A DNA stretch of 64,000 nt from Phyto melanocephala (Eukaryota > Arthropoda > Insecta > Diptera > Rhinophoridae): the NCBI GenBank assembly GCA_941918925.1, contig OW799233.1, positions 155,848,845 through 155,912,844 of the forward strand, written 5' to 3'. Position 1 is the first letter of the stretch; each line of letters opens with the position of its first letter. This document shows, in pieces, positions 35,738 through 46,219 of the stretch. Below the pieces are notes generated by a model, which made no database searches, was not told the origin of the DNA, and saw only the letters and a program-made list of their open reading frames with translations. A program made the translations under genes and the position numbers.

Positions 35738-36204
35738 ATATCATATAAGATTTAATTAAAGTTTTAGCTTTGATATTAATAGAAAACATAAAAATATAAA
35801 AAATTCCAACCACAATTATTTAGGTATTGTAATTGAAATGGTAAATTATCATCACTATCAGCAACACGATTATAAAAGTAGTTCGTAGTAATGCAAACAC
35901 TAACATTTGCTTTTACCTTATAAACAGTGGGCCCAGGGTGGTGCGAGCACAGCTGACTATTTTTTGTGTGTGCCAGAATATGTCAAACACTTTATATAAA
36001 AACAGATTTCAGCGCAAAGTATTGTCAAACTACATATGAAAAAAAAGAGATACGAAAAATTCTGTCCATCTGCGCTATCACCTTATGTGATTGCACCATG
36101 GGTGGGCATTTTAAATTTCAAATTTGTTTTTTATTTTTATTTGCAGCTTCATGCTTAACATTTGCAAAAAAAAAAACTTACTTCCAAAGTAGTATATCTT
36201 TAAC

Positions 36205-36690
36205 GCAAATCTTACGTGTAGGTCAAGTGCTTTCTATCGAAAACGTTGCTGCTGTGGCTAAGAATGTTCAAGAACATTCATCGACATTGTCATAGTTCTC
36301 AGGAACTGAGCATTTCTCGCTCTTCTTTGAGAAGAAATTTGCATAAAGACCTCGATATAAAAGCCCACTAATTTAAATTGTTCAAACAACTAAAACCTAG
36401 TGACCATTCGATGAGTTTTCGCTCCGTCCAATGGGCTGAAGATGGATTTTTTAGAATTTTACCGAGAAATTGAGTTTTCAAATGAAGCTCAATATCATCT
36501 TGTTGGCTATGTTAGTAAGTGAAATTGCCGCATAAGGGTTTTAGATAACCCACACGTGACGTATTAAGAATCTAATGCATTCACATCGAGTCACTGTTTT
36601 CTATGGATTTTGGTCTGGAGACATCATTGGGTCATTTTCTTTTCGCAAATGATATTAAATTTTTGAATAACAAAGTTCAATATTTCCTAT
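36205..36690 (+). pseudogene. Mariner-like transposase relic, 5' and central part
   Basis: Frame-shifted segments fit a Tc1/mariner transposase of the kind carrying a GYVNKQNCRIW block. In order: SIENVAAVAKNVQEHSST (about 36233-36286), SQELSISRSSLRRNLHKDL (about 36298-36353), a KLFKQLKPSDHSMSF-type stretch, then NEAQYHLVGYVSK, a stop, NCRI and DNPHVTY around 36482-36561, and finally WSGDIIGSFSF near 36610-36640. The Glu-Ala after Asn corresponds to the SDEAHF catalytic motif, with the first Asp changed to Asn. Several stops and frameshifts make it non-functional. The C-terminal third and the inverted repeats are not recognisable. Confidence 0.72.
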
Positions 36691-36699
36691 TACACCAGA

Positions 36700-37300
36700 A
36701 TTTTTAATTAGTACTTTTTTATAGCCGATTCAAATTTTAAATTTCAAAGGGACCACACCCTTTATTAATATATTTAAATATTTTTAACGCAAGGTTGTGT
36801 TAGTAATTTTTTTTTAATTGTCTTTCATTTTGACGCCGTGTGATAGAGAAAGATACGCCTTGTCGACCAGCGTGCAGTTTTTCTTCAATTTAAGTCTTGA
36901 AGTGTGTAAAAAGGTTTAATAAGAAAAACTGCTAAGTCCTCTCACAGAACATTTTTTTAAGAAAAACTGCTAAATCCTTATTAGTTCAGTGTTTATTACT
37001 AAATCCAATTTGTTTTCTTTTATTTTTGTTTTTTTATTTTTGTATATTGTAGTCATACATGAAGAATTCAGAAAAAAAAAACTATGTTTTTGGTTTTCCT
37101 CTCAAGCTACAAATATGAAATATAAGAAGTTTTTTGCCTCTCCTATAAATTTTTCCGAAAATGAGTTAGCAGGTTTGCATATTAATCTGAAGATATATAA
37201 GAATATATAAAAAGTTTTTGATGCCTTAGTTGGTAACATAAGTACTCAGGAACTATTTAGCTAAAAATTTTACGATGAGAGTCGAGCCGATTTATGTTAG
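36700..37300. other. AT-rich DNA, no gene
   Basis: A direct repeat AAGAAAAACTGCTAARTCCT occurs at about 36921 and 36960. A short CG-containing stretch (GACGCCGTGTGATAGAG) near 36831 is unassigned. The 73-codon frame at 36989-37210 has no domain. Confidence 0.5.
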
Positions 37301-37307
37301 TTTTGTA

Positions 37308-37490
37308 TGTCAGGGGTATATAAAGCTTTGCCATTCCATTTGTAATTTCTATAATATCCATTAAGTATATATTTTCTAGATATAAGCATATGCATAGGAA
37401 AGCTGATTGAGCAATGTCATTCTGTCCGAGTGTTGGTTGAATTAGCCCCCAAATGTTGCGCAGACCTTTTACAGGGTACGACATTAAGTG
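37308..37490 (+). mobile_element. DINE-like fragment, 5' region
   Basis: GGGGTATATAAAGCTTTGCC, ATTCCATTTGTAATTTCTAT, AAGTATATATTTTCTAGATA and GTGTTGGTTGAATTAGCCCC are recognisable DINE 5' motifs in conventional orientation. The CGTCTG box is reduced to one ATTCTGTCCGAGTG. Everything downstream is lost. Confidence 0.55.
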
Positions 37491-37499
37491 TAAATACAA

Positions 37500-37840
37500 C
37501 AAAAAGTTTACAGATTATTTTTTATTATGATTAAAGAATTTATGAAAATTATGTGTAAAACTAATAACACTGACACTGTCGTTGACTTTCCGATTTATCT
37601 CATCCTTAGCATTTCAATTGTTCTTGGTTTATTGAATTTGTCGCGCAAAGAGGCATTGTTTAGTTGGCTGTGGGACAAGTGGCACCATCCTATTGGGACC
37701 GCATTTAAAATAATTGTTTTAACTCATAGACAACCGAGAGGGACAGCATGTTATCTCATTCCCCTTAGACTCTTTACTTTGCAGATATTTAAAAGAGAAA
37801 GTGTACGTCATAGGCTAAGAACAAGAGCTAAAAGGTAAGA
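37500..37840. other. Unassigned GC-richer segment
   Basis: GTCGCGCAAAGAGGCATTGT, TGTGGGACAAGTGGCACCAT and GGACCGCATTTAAAATAATT are richer in GC than the flanks. A 103-codon plus-strand frame (37527-37838) crosses the whole piece. Its product has no motif I can recognise, and the segment sits among repeats, so a decayed element is more likely than a host exon. Confidence 0.3.
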
Positions 37841-37913
37841 TAATTCGGCACATCTTATGTGTTAAAAAAAAAAAATAAAATAAAACAATAAAAATATAAA
37901 TAATATATAAAAT

Positions 37914-38363
37914 AAGCAAGTAAGAGCGCTATATTCGGCCGTGCCGAATCTTATATACCCTTCACAACGTGTAGTCAGGCAATAACAATTGTTTGCATCA
38001 CCATTCATCCCATATAAAAAACGTACATACATTAAAAAAACATACATATATAAAAACAGCCCATTGTAAAATTATAAATTTACGTATGTATGTTAAAAAA
38101 AAAATTTAAAACAAATTTAAAAAAAAATTAAAAAAAAAATATTAAAAAAATTTAAAAAAAAAGTTAAAAAAAATAATTAAAATATATATAATAAATATAA
38201 AACAAACAAAATTAAAAAAAAATATTTATAAAAAAAAATAATAAAAATATAAATAATATATTAAATAAAAAATATAAAAAAAATTTTTTTGGCTCAGCTG
38301 GAATTCAGTGCCACGTTTTCTCTAACCAGTATACACGTTTGTATGTATGTATGTATGTTGTTG
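37914..38363 (-). mobile_element. DINE-like element, left part of an interrupted copy
   Basis: The terminus AAGCAAGTAAGAGCGCTATA is followed by the stem-loop ATTCGGCCGTGCCGAAT, TACCCTTCACAACGTGTAGT and a long A-rich core (about 38090-38285). Then come CTCAGCTGGAATTCAGTGCC, CTAACCAGTATACACGTTTG, a TATG microsatellite and GTTGTTG, where another copy begins. The remainder of this element continues at 39125, as shown by alignment to the uninterrupted copy at 53646-54486. Confidence 0.75.
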
Positions 38364-39124
38364 TTATACCCTTCACCTGTGGTGCACAAGGGTATATATA
38401 GCTTTGTCATTCCGTTTGTAATTTCTACAATTTTCATTTCCGACCCCATAAAGTATATATTTTCTGAAAGCTTATAAATAGAGGAGTCGATTAAGCCCTG
38501 ACCGTCTGTCCGTCTGCCCGTCTGTCCGTGTGTTGGTTGAAATCAACTTTTAGAAGCAACTATATGTTCCTCAGATCTGTATATGGTATCAATCTCTTGG
38601 AAATATCCAGGAATGAATCGCTATTGAAATTCAGCACAATCGCCCAATAACTTTCTGAGATATGAGCAAAAAACCACGACCACCTCGTTTTTTTTCACAA
38701 TTACAACAACAACATACATACATACATACATACATATAAAAAACATACCAAACAAAAAAAATTACAAAAAAAAAAAAATATTAAAAATTAAAAAAAAAAT
38801 AATAAAAAAAACTACAAAAAAAAATTTAAAAAAAATTTAAAAAAAAATTTAAAAAAATTTTTTAAAAATTTTTCTAAAAAAATTTTTTAAAAAAATTTAA
38901 AAAAAATATAAAAAAAAATAATAAAATATAAATAATTTATTAAATAAAATAAAATAAAATTTTTTTGGCTCAGCTGGGATTTGATGCCACATTTATACTA
39001 ACGTGTACGTAAGCACGTATTTTATATGGGATGAATGGTGATACAAACAATTGTTATTGCATAACTACACGTTGTGAAGGGTATATAAGATTCGGCACGG
39101 CCGAATATAGCACTGTTACTTGTT
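38364..39124 (+). mobile_element. DINE-like element nested inside another DINE copy
   Basis: This complete copy in conventional orientation starts TTATACCCTTCACCTGTGGT. It carries CCGACCCCATAAAGTATATA, GAGTCGATTAAGCCCTGACC, a triple CGTCTG box and GAATCGCTATTGAAATTCAG. After an A-rich core (about 38740-38960) it has GGCTCAGCTGGGATTTGATG. It ends with the stem-loop ATTCGGCACGGCCGAAT and TAGCACTGTTACTTGTT. It splits the copy whose halves are 37914-38363 and 39125-39461. The junction lies between two T residues with no target duplication, as known for Helentron-type elements. Confidence 0.8.
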
Positions 39125-39461
39125 ATAATGTTGTTTTTGTGAAAAAAAATCGAGGTGGACGTGGGTTTTTGCTCATATCTCAGTTGTTTATGTACCGATG
39201 TTTCTTATTTTCAATACCGATCTACTCCCGAATATTTGTGATATTTTAATACCTCACCTGGGTCCAAGCGATGTCGGGGGGCTTCAAAAAGTTGATTTCA
39301 ACATACACACGGACAGACTGACAGAGCTTAATCGACTCCCCTATTCATAACCTTTCAGAAAATATATACTTTATGGGGTCGGAAATGAAAATTGTAGAAA
39401 TTTCACACGGAATGACAAACCTATATATACCCTTCTTCACTGTGTGAAGGGTATAAAAATA
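39125..39461 (-). mobile_element. DINE-like element, right part of the interrupted copy
   Basis: ATAATGTTGTTTTTGTGAAA continues exactly where 37914-38363 stops. It proceeds through TCATATCTCAGTTGTTTATG, ACGGACAGACTGACAGAGCT, TTAATCGACTCCCCTATTCA and CTTTATGGGGTCGGAAATGA to CACTGTGTGAAGGGTATAAA. The order and spacing match 54140-54486. Confidence 0.75.
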
Positions 39462-39757
39462 AAAAAAAAAATTTTTGGCTCACTGTAACGTAACGTATAC
39501 CACGTTTATATGTATGTATGTGCTGTATGTTGTTGTTGTGAAAAAACGAGGTGGTCGTGGTTTTTGGCTCATATCTCAGTTGTTTAAATACCGATTTTTC
39601 TGATTTTCAATACTGATCTATTCCCGAATATATCTGATATTTTAATACCGGGTCCATGCAATGTCATGGGGCTTCAGAAAGTTGATTTCAACAAAATAAT
39701 AATTGTAGAAATTTTAGAAAAAGCTATACATACACTTTTACACTATGTAAAGGGTAT
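39462..39757 (-). mobile_element. DINE-like tail fragment
   Basis: A second, shorter tail of the same subfamily follows directly. It shows TTTTTGGCTCACTGTAACG, TATGTATGTGCTGTATGTTG, AACGAGGTGGTCGTGGTTTT, TACCGATTTTTCTGATTTTC, then CACTATGTAAAGGGTATAAT. The box with repeated GGACAGAC and the CCCCATAAAG part are deleted. Confidence 0.6.
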
Positions 39758-39873
39758 AATAAGTAAAAGAGAACGAAACTTGGGCAAGTTAATTGCTGAG
39801 TCTGAACGTGAAAGCAAGTTCAAAGGATAATAAAAGAAAATAAAAAACTAACTTGCGCAAGAGACTTGCCTAG

Positions 39874-40080
39874 TCAGAAAGGGGTCATGACTCGATAACG
39901 ATCGCCATTTTCCGTAACGACAGCTCCTTGCTTATTTCGAAAGAAATGCTGGTGGTTTGTGAACGACTTCAAGATTTTCTTCACTAAATACATATACATA
40001 CGCCAATTTTGTTTATTGTCGCAGCCATTTAACCAAAAATAAATTTCATCAATAAACACGTAGAGTAGACGAAGCAAATT
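39874..40080 (-). pseudogene. Mariner-like transposase fragment with internal deletion
   Basis: An open minus-strand frame encodes a compressed piece of mariner-like transposase. FIDEIYFWLNGCDNKQNW corresponds to the SDEAHF..GYVNKQNCRIW catalytic block, so the Asp-Glu pair is kept. After a jump, HFFRNKQGAVVTENGDRYRV corresponds to the downstream FF.N..G..VTVNGDRY block. Roughly 30 residues that normally lie between are replaced by unrelated sequence, indicating an internal deletion or rearrangement. No ends were recognised. It belongs to the same broad group as the relics near 36.4, 43.5, 52.7, 60.5 and 62.8 kb. Confidence 0.7.
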
Positions 40081-40439
40081 TTAATTTTTCCTAATGACTT
40101 GTCAACAGATTTTGATATTCTCAGCATTCGATATCGATAGTTCTCTTGCAGCTAAAGAAATACCCTATATCATACTCCAGAATAGGCCTGACCAGAGAGG
40201 TAAACAATTGTTTTGTTATATATGGGTCAGTAAACTCCTGCATTTAATAAATCCATGTACTACACGTGAACACTAAAGAAGGTATGTTTAATGAGAGTAA
40301 ATTAAGGATCTAATTAAATTCTATTATCAGAGACGGTTTTCAGCCTGTCTAGGGTGTGACATTTTAAGACACTAATATGACATAAACGAAACACATGTAT
40401 TATATGTATGTATGTATTTTATGTAATTTAGTCCTTACG

Positions 40440-40720
40440 GAGGAGGTTATGCTAGGCGTAATGATTATAACTAAAGAATTTGTTTACTTTGTCAGCATAC
40501 ATTAGAACATTAATCGGATTTGACAGATCATTAATAAATAGGGGAAAAAGAAGCAATGAACCTAGACGACTTCCCCGCGGGACAGCAGAAATAACATGGA
40601 CTGCAGGAGTGCTCTTAGAACAAATGTTATCCTCTTTAAGGTCACACTATGAAAGAAGAGCCATTGTATACGGTATGCTGCATGCACACCCAATATCATG
40701 TTTAAATACTTAAGCCATAA
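40440..40720 (-). pseudogene. LINE reverse transcriptase fragment (Jockey-like)
   Basis: On the minus strand, VISAVPRGSRLGSLL (about 40600-40550) is followed, after a small frame slip, by FPLFINDLSNPINVLMYAD (about 40547-40490). These are the SGVPQGS and FINDLP blocks with the start of the YADD catalytic motif, whose second Asp is replaced by Lys (YADK). Upstream, degraded sequence to about 40720 may be the preceding reverse transcriptase region. The fragment is dead and has no 3' end. Confidence 0.65.
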
Positions 40721-40759
40721 AGTTATCTTATAAGCAGGCATGTCACACACTCCAATCGA

Positions 40760-43045
40760 AATGGTTTTAATTCGAGAACTGAAATCTGTTTAATGAATAT
40801 TGCAAATAAAAATTTCTGCAATAAGTCCACTTAAAAAGTTAAATAGTTTGAACTATCGTTTTACAAAATACGAATTCTATTTCACTTTGTTTCACTTTTT
40901 ATCTGTTTCAATTCTAAACTCTCCAGCCCTTTAAAAAGCACCCATTACACTTATTCGTTTCATTTCGCTGATTTCAGAATTTTTCAAAACTTTCTTAAAA
41001 AACCAGTATTTTACTTTCTTATAAAGAAATAGGTTTTGTCTTTTAAAGGAATTCATTCTTTATTAATCTGTCTAGCAACTGGTGTGTGAGTACTAAGCAA
41101 CTTTGACCGCTACTACCACTTCATCTTTTTCGGTTTTCTTTTTCTTTTTTTTTGTCTCTGATATATGAGTAAGTTGTACCTGAAAATAATTTTTATTTGC
41201 AATGTCTTCTCAAATTCTTCTTTTTTTTAGTATTGTTCTTTCTCCAAATGTGGCTAAGCTCTTGTGTACACAGAACTCAGAATACTAAAGGGTATAATAG
41301 TACCCAAATTAAATATATTTTTTCAACTTTTTTCTCGGCTGCACCTCTAAAGGAAAAAAAGATTTGATATGCAAAAAAATAAAACAATAAAAGATTAAAA
41401 AAAATGATGAGGCTTTCTAAGACTCTATACAAGCAATAAAAAAGATATGCCAGAAATGAATAATGAAATCATGACCACACGATTTTTTTTCCTTAAATCC
41501 ATTCATTTGATTTTTTTTTCTCTCGGGTATTTTTGTTGTTTGTATCACATTCAAAAGGTAGTATTTCCTTAAGGCATTTTATTATATCTGATACTCGTCG
41601 TAACGTTATTATTATTGTTGTAGGTTGTTGCTGTCAATGATGATGGTGTTGTTGTTGTTGTTGATGCCGGTTGGTTTTTATTATAGTTTTGATATTTTAG
41701 GGGTACAATAGAAATTTATACACCCCTTTCTTATTGTGATTCTGCTGCGGCTGTTGCAACCACCGCGACTGCTCCCTTCCACTACTGTCGACATCATCTT
41801 TTAATACGAAATGCAAACTTTAGGAAAAACAAAGAAAAGACAGTGTTATTTAGTTGGTGCTGCAGCAACATCAGGAGGCAAGCAGGCAGTCAATAGTAAT
41901 GGGTGTTGGTAGTGTAGTGTTGCTTCTCAAAGTTTTTCTTAAGCAAATAATTTTGGGGTATTTTATTGCTGGTGGGAAAATTTTATCTAAATTGTCGTTG
42001 ATCGAAACCAAGCAAGCCAAAGTAGCTCATCTTTCTTTTGTAATTTTGTTTTTCTTGTTGTAGTTGCATTTGTTTTATTACGATTTTTTTTCCTTTTTTC
42101 ATTGTGCTCATCATCTTTTCAATATAAAGAAATCTTTTAAAAACTTTTGTCATATTGTGGAATGTTTTGTCGTCACTTTTTTTGTTAAAAATTTAAAAAA
42201 AAAACTCAAAAAAGAAAAACTGTTTAATGTCCATAAATTAACGACGCAAAAAATTCCAAAAAAAAATATCGCGAAAAAAACTTTAATGAACAATAAAGCA
42301 ATTGGATGAAGGTGTTAAAATATAAAAGACTCTTTTTTTATAGGTTTCCTTTAATGTCACACACAAATAAAACTAATTCTTCTTCCTGATTCTGTAAAAA
42401 AATGCGGAAAAAAAATTGAATATTTCCACTCTTTTAAGTCGTTTGCTTTGGTTGTTGTTAGTTATTCTATGCTTTGAGTTACACAAACGTAACTGTTGTT
42501 GTATCTGATTTGAAATTTTAAAAAAATAACGGCTAAGTTTGATGAGTACGAGAATGTACGAGTAGTCTAGTTGCTTTTTTATATGAATGAATTTAATGGC
42601 ATTTTTAATTGAAATAACGTCGAAGGTTATTAAAAGAAGAAAAAAATTTAAACATATTAAAATTTATAAAACAAAATCACACAAGCTCATAAAAGAAACC
42701 GCATTGAAATATAAACATTCGTGCCAGTTCTGTTTTGCGAGTGGAATTAAATTGTTCGGAAAAACAAAAACAATGCAATGCAATTTCCAACAATTTAATT
42801 CAACTCGAAATACAGAACACTTTTAATCGATTTCTTTTTTTTTAAGATAATAATCCCATTTGAAGTAATTTTTTGGAGAAAAAATTTTGCAAATAAAAAA
42901 AATATATTTGAGTTTTCAATATATTTTTATCAAAACAAAAACAATAAACCACAGATAGAGTTTAGATAACTGACTATGGTAGAGATTCTCATTGTCTACA
43001 CATTCTTTTGAAAAAATGTAAAAGAAAATCATATTGTTCTTATGC
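40760..43045. other. Unique DNA with GTT/CTG low-complexity patches
   Basis: No gene is established. GATGGTGTTGTTGTTGTTG (about 41641-41661), CTGCTGCGGCTGTTGC (about 41742), CAGCAACATCAGGAGGCAAG (about 41861) and T-rich tracts occur. Open frames at 41854-42063, 42064-42309 and 42587-42826 are Lys/Phe/Ile-rich with no domain. The 41.6-42.0 kb piece is less AT-rich and could be a UTR or regulatory segment, without direct evidence. Confidence 0.5.
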
Positions 43046-43050
43046 AGACT

Positions 43051-44044
43051 GGGCCAAAAGTCATCATGGGGTTTAGAAATTTAGAAAAAGGGCATATCGT
43101 TGACATTTCTACGTCAGAATTTCGCCCACTAATCTTCGTTCATCGTCAACATTAACATAGCATCCTAAGATATTCGCCTCAAACCAGTAGACCACATTTA
43201 ATTCGCTCTATGAAAAAAATTTAGCGTATAGAGCATACTGTTAACAAAAAACTTACAACATCTACCCGAAGGCATTCTGCTCAGCTTTAAAATGGCTCGT
43301 ACATCACTACGGCCTATTTTAAAAAAGATCCACTGTTCCTCCCATATTGGAGCAAGAATTTAAACCTGAAAACCATCAGCAGGCTCGAAAATAAAAGATA
43401 ATCTCAACAGCTGGTCAGAAATAAAACCAACTTTATTGAAAATCTGATTCATTTGAATGGCTTTATTAATAAGCAAAATGGCAAGTTCTTAGGTTCTGAC
43501 AATTGAAAAAAGTCCCAATTAGGTGCAGAGTATGGTGTGGCCTTACTTCTTTGAAAATGAAGATAAAGTGCTGTTACTGTAAATGAGGGCATTATCGGTT
43601 TATAATAGACTTTTTTTGCATTTGAAAGTAAACCTGGTCTCAGTAGGTCATCATCCTAATGGCCGCACTGCCCGAGACACAATGGCACTTTTAAGTCAAA
43701 TTTTAAAGAGCAAATAATTTTTAGAAATTCGGATAAAATTGGCCAGCGAGTTCGCCAGATTTGTCAGCAGCTAACTATTTCCTTTCGGATTATTTGTATA
43801 AGCGAGTATTTGTGAGCAAGCCCGAGACAATCCCTCAAACAGTGATACAAAAATTCGAGTGCCAGAGCCAAAAATTTTGAAAATTGTTACTGAAAATGCT
43901 CTAAAATGAGCCCATATTTGCGAAACTAAAAACAGGGGTCATTTAAGTGACATTATTTTATATTCTGAAAAAAACGAAAAATAAAAAAATATATATAAAC
44001 GAAAAAGTTATGAAAATTGTAGACCCCATGGTGGCTTTCGCCGC
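43051..44044 (+). mobile_element. Mariner-like element, nearly full span, dead
   Basis: Candidate inverted repeats are GGCCAAAAGTCATCATGGGG (43052) and CCCCATGGTGGCTTTCGCC (44024-44042). Between them the plus strand carries a scrambled transposase. A KGHIVDIST-like start near 43088 is followed by a KDPLFLPYW / EFKPENHQQ region (about 43325-43385), then NLIHLNGFINKQNGKFLGSD (about 43440-43503). After that comes LNGRTARDTMALLSQIL (about 43655-43712), then NWPASSPDLSA- and PFGLFV-type pieces near 43740-43795, and a C-terminal RGHLSDIIFYSE (about 43930-43970). All blocks are in the order expected for the GYVNKQNCRIW type mariner-like transposase. Many stops and frameshifts are present. Confidence 0.72.
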
Positions 44045-44049
44045 CATGC

Positions 44050-44935
44050 ATTTTAAGATTCTGTGTTCAGCAGATTTATGTCAAACAATATGGGAAATAT
44101 TATTGTAGACCATTTTAACCTTCTTTCTATTCAATATGCGGCCATTTTCAGACCCTCTTCTGAAAGTCTCTTACTTAATAAGAGGGGAGAAGAAAACTAT
44201 CTTGAAAACAAGGGGATAAGATTAACAAAATGTTTGTCATAAAATTCTACTATAGGTTTCTGAATACACAAAAGCTCAATATTAAGCTTTAAGGTCACAG
44301 TTTTAGTTTCATCACAAACATGTTTTGATCGGAAAGTTCTTCACTTTATCTATAGAACTTAGTATTTTAACGAAATCTAAACGAAGCAAAATTTATTTGT
44401 TCTATTTCACTTTACGATTTATCTGGAAGTGTTACACATATCGGGTCAATTTGGTAACTAATAGTGTTTTCACACCTAAAATTGAAACCTGGATTGAACA
44501 TTAATATTATTAAAAGTTTTTTTTTTTGCGTTTACACTACCAGTTTAATTAAATTATTTTTTAACTCACTGTATGTGTAATAAATTTATTGAAAATAAAG
44601 TGGATTTTTTGCAGTACTTTAAATAATTTTTGTTATAATATTTATTTGACACACTTCACTTCAGCTGTTTTTGTTTGTTTAAAAACATAGAAATTTTTAC
44701 AATGTGTCTTAGAATGGAAATTATTTCATTTTCTATAAAACAATATTTTCACTTTATTTTGGTGTTGTTGCTGCTCCATCCATTGTTTTTGTTCTGTTCA
44801 TTTCATTTAACTTGTTAAAATATTTGTTTTAATGAGCGCCATCTGACATTATCAGCTATTTATAATCTTTTCAACTAGGTAGCACTGAAAACAAGGTTGT
44901 ACTTCATAAAATCTTCTTAAAACGAAATCGAAAAA
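44050..44935. other. AT-rich DNA, no gene
   Basis: Nothing recognised. A GCGGCCATTTTCAGACCCTC patch near 44140 and TTAATAAGAGGGGAGAAG near 44195 are locally GC-richer but unassigned. Confidence 0.5.
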
Positions 44936-44938
44936 GGT

Positions 44939-44942
44939 TTAA
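44939..44942. repeat. TTAA target site, left
   Basis: TTAA directly before the CCC terminus of the piggyBac-like element. It matches the TTAA at 45681-45684. Confidence 0.8.
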
Positions 44943-45680
44943 CCCTTATATGCATATCGTACCATATATGGTACATCTCATTTATCGTACAATATTCCAA
45001 CCATGTGAATATAAAAGCAATTTAGTGCAGTTTAAAGCAATGCTGACAATATTTTTCTTCATAAAAATACCGTTATAACTCTCTTACCATTTAATTTACT
45101 TAATAATAACATTCTAAAGTGGTCACAAGTTTTTTTTGCACATAATTTTAAAATCAAATTTCAGTAGTGAATAACGAAATAAAAAATTTATTTATTCGTC
45201 TGTAGGTAAGTGTTTGTGTATAAACTATAGGCTTATTTAAGTAATTATAATAAATCTTGCCCACATTTTGTACTTTAGAATAGTTTTTTTCTTAATTTTT
45301 CTAGGTACCTTATATGGTACACCATGCACCAGCGCATGAATTTTTATTGTGTTAGATGTCAGTTATTTTTTACTATTATTTTTTATAGTTATTATTTATT
45401 AAGATATGGATGGCCTTATTATTGATGGAAAGAAGTACAATGCAAATGAGGTTGCTGATATGCTTCATGATGGTAATTATGAAGTGTTGTGTGTACCTCA
45501 GAATGGCAAGAACGCATGATGTACCATATATGGTACGAATAAAAAATGTCTATTTTTCCGATTTTCCGAAAAAAGTGTACATTTCTCAAAAAAAATAATG
45601 ATGAATTCGTGATTAGCGACCGGTTTTACATTAAAGTAGGTTAGTATCCATGCAAGGAGCTGACCTCATGCATTTAAGGG
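44943..45680 (+). mobile_element. piggyBac-like element (738 bp) between TTAA sites
   Basis: The left end CCCTTATATGCAT (44943) and the right end ATGCATTTAAGGG (to 45680) are 13-bp terminal inverted repeats with one mismatch. TTAA stands immediately outside both (44939-44942 and 45681-45684). CCC...GGG ends with TTAA target duplication are the hallmark of piggyBac elements. The interior is far too short for the roughly 600-residue transposase. It carries one small open frame (45406-45519) and three copies of a palindrome, GTACCATATATGGTAC (44959, 45305 with one change, 45521). It is a non-autonomous or deleted derivative needing transposase from elsewhere. Confidence 0.82.
45406..45519 (+). 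pseudogene. 37-codon frame in the piggyBac-like element, possible transposase N-terminus
   Basis: ATG at 45406 opens MDGLIIDGKKYNANEVADML, then HDGNYEVLCVPQNGKNA and TGA at 45517-45519. The composition is soluble, acidic and balanced, unlike the homopolymer-driven frames around it. An N-terminal stub of a piggyBac-type transposase is the natural guess given the element ends, but I do not recognise specific transposase motifs because the catalytic domain lies further downstream in such proteins. The stop is followed at once by one of the 16-bp palindromes. Confidence 0.4.
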
Positions 45681-45684
45681 TTAA
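45681..45684. repeat. TTAA target site, right
   Basis: TTAA directly after the GGG terminus of the piggyBac-like element. Confidence 0.8.
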
Positions 45685-45689
45685 AGATG

Positions 45690-46000
45690 GTTTTAACGAA
45701 ATTATTTTAAATGATAAAACGATGTTTTAATGATTGACTGTAATATTAAAACCAAATTTTGTATTAAAACCTTAAATATACATAAAATATATAAATAATT
45801 TAAAATCAATCTTTTTGAAAGCATAATTAATTTAAATAAACAAAAATTTATAAAGAAAATGACAAAATAGGAACATGAAGAAAAATTTAATTAATAAAGA
45901 AGAAAGATAAATTAAGAAATAATTGCTATGCTTCCCAATTTCTAATTTCATTAAATTGTAATATGGATAGTTGCATCAAATTACATCTGAAAATACCGTT
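45690..46000. other. AT-rich spacer
   Basis: Nothing recognised between the piggyBac-like element and the SINE; A/T runs only. Confidence 0.5.
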
Positions 46001-46004
46001 GAAG

Positions 46005-46214
46005 GGTGCCCCGGTAGACTAGTCAGTAGTGTGCTGGTCTGCTAGTTTGGGGGGTTGCAGGTTTATTTTATGCCAGGGACTCTTAAATTTTCTGCTTATC
46101 TTTCTCTTTTCTAATCTATTCTTACTTTTCAATTCAGGTATCACAAAGGGATCAATATAATGGACCCAAGTGAGCTGCACAACAGCTGCCTGTTCTCTTA
46201 CCTACCCTACCGAT
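46005..46214 (+). mobile_element. tRNA-derived SINE, second copy
   Basis: The head GTGCCCCGGTAGACTAGTCA contains a box-A-like motif. The GGGGTTGCAGGTTTATTTTA region corresponds to box B but is mutated. The body TTATCTTTCTCTTTTCTAAT, then GTATCACAAAGGGATCAATA and GTGAGCTGCACAACAGCTGC lead to the tail TTACCTACCCTACC. It corresponds part by part to the minus-strand SINE at 2375-2606. CGTTGAAG before it and CGATGAAG after it may be a decayed target duplication. Its 3' region is nearly identical to the LINE tail at 12540-12610. Confidence 0.75.
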
Positions 46215-46219
46215 GAAGA

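Noticed and set aside
37527..37838. 103-codon frame in a GC-richer patch
   Set aside because: No recognisable motif; surrounded by transposon fragments; kept only as an unassigned segment.
38090..38960. A-rich tracts as independent satellites
   Set aside because: They are the low-complexity cores of DINE-like copies, seen at the same position in every copy of that subfamily.
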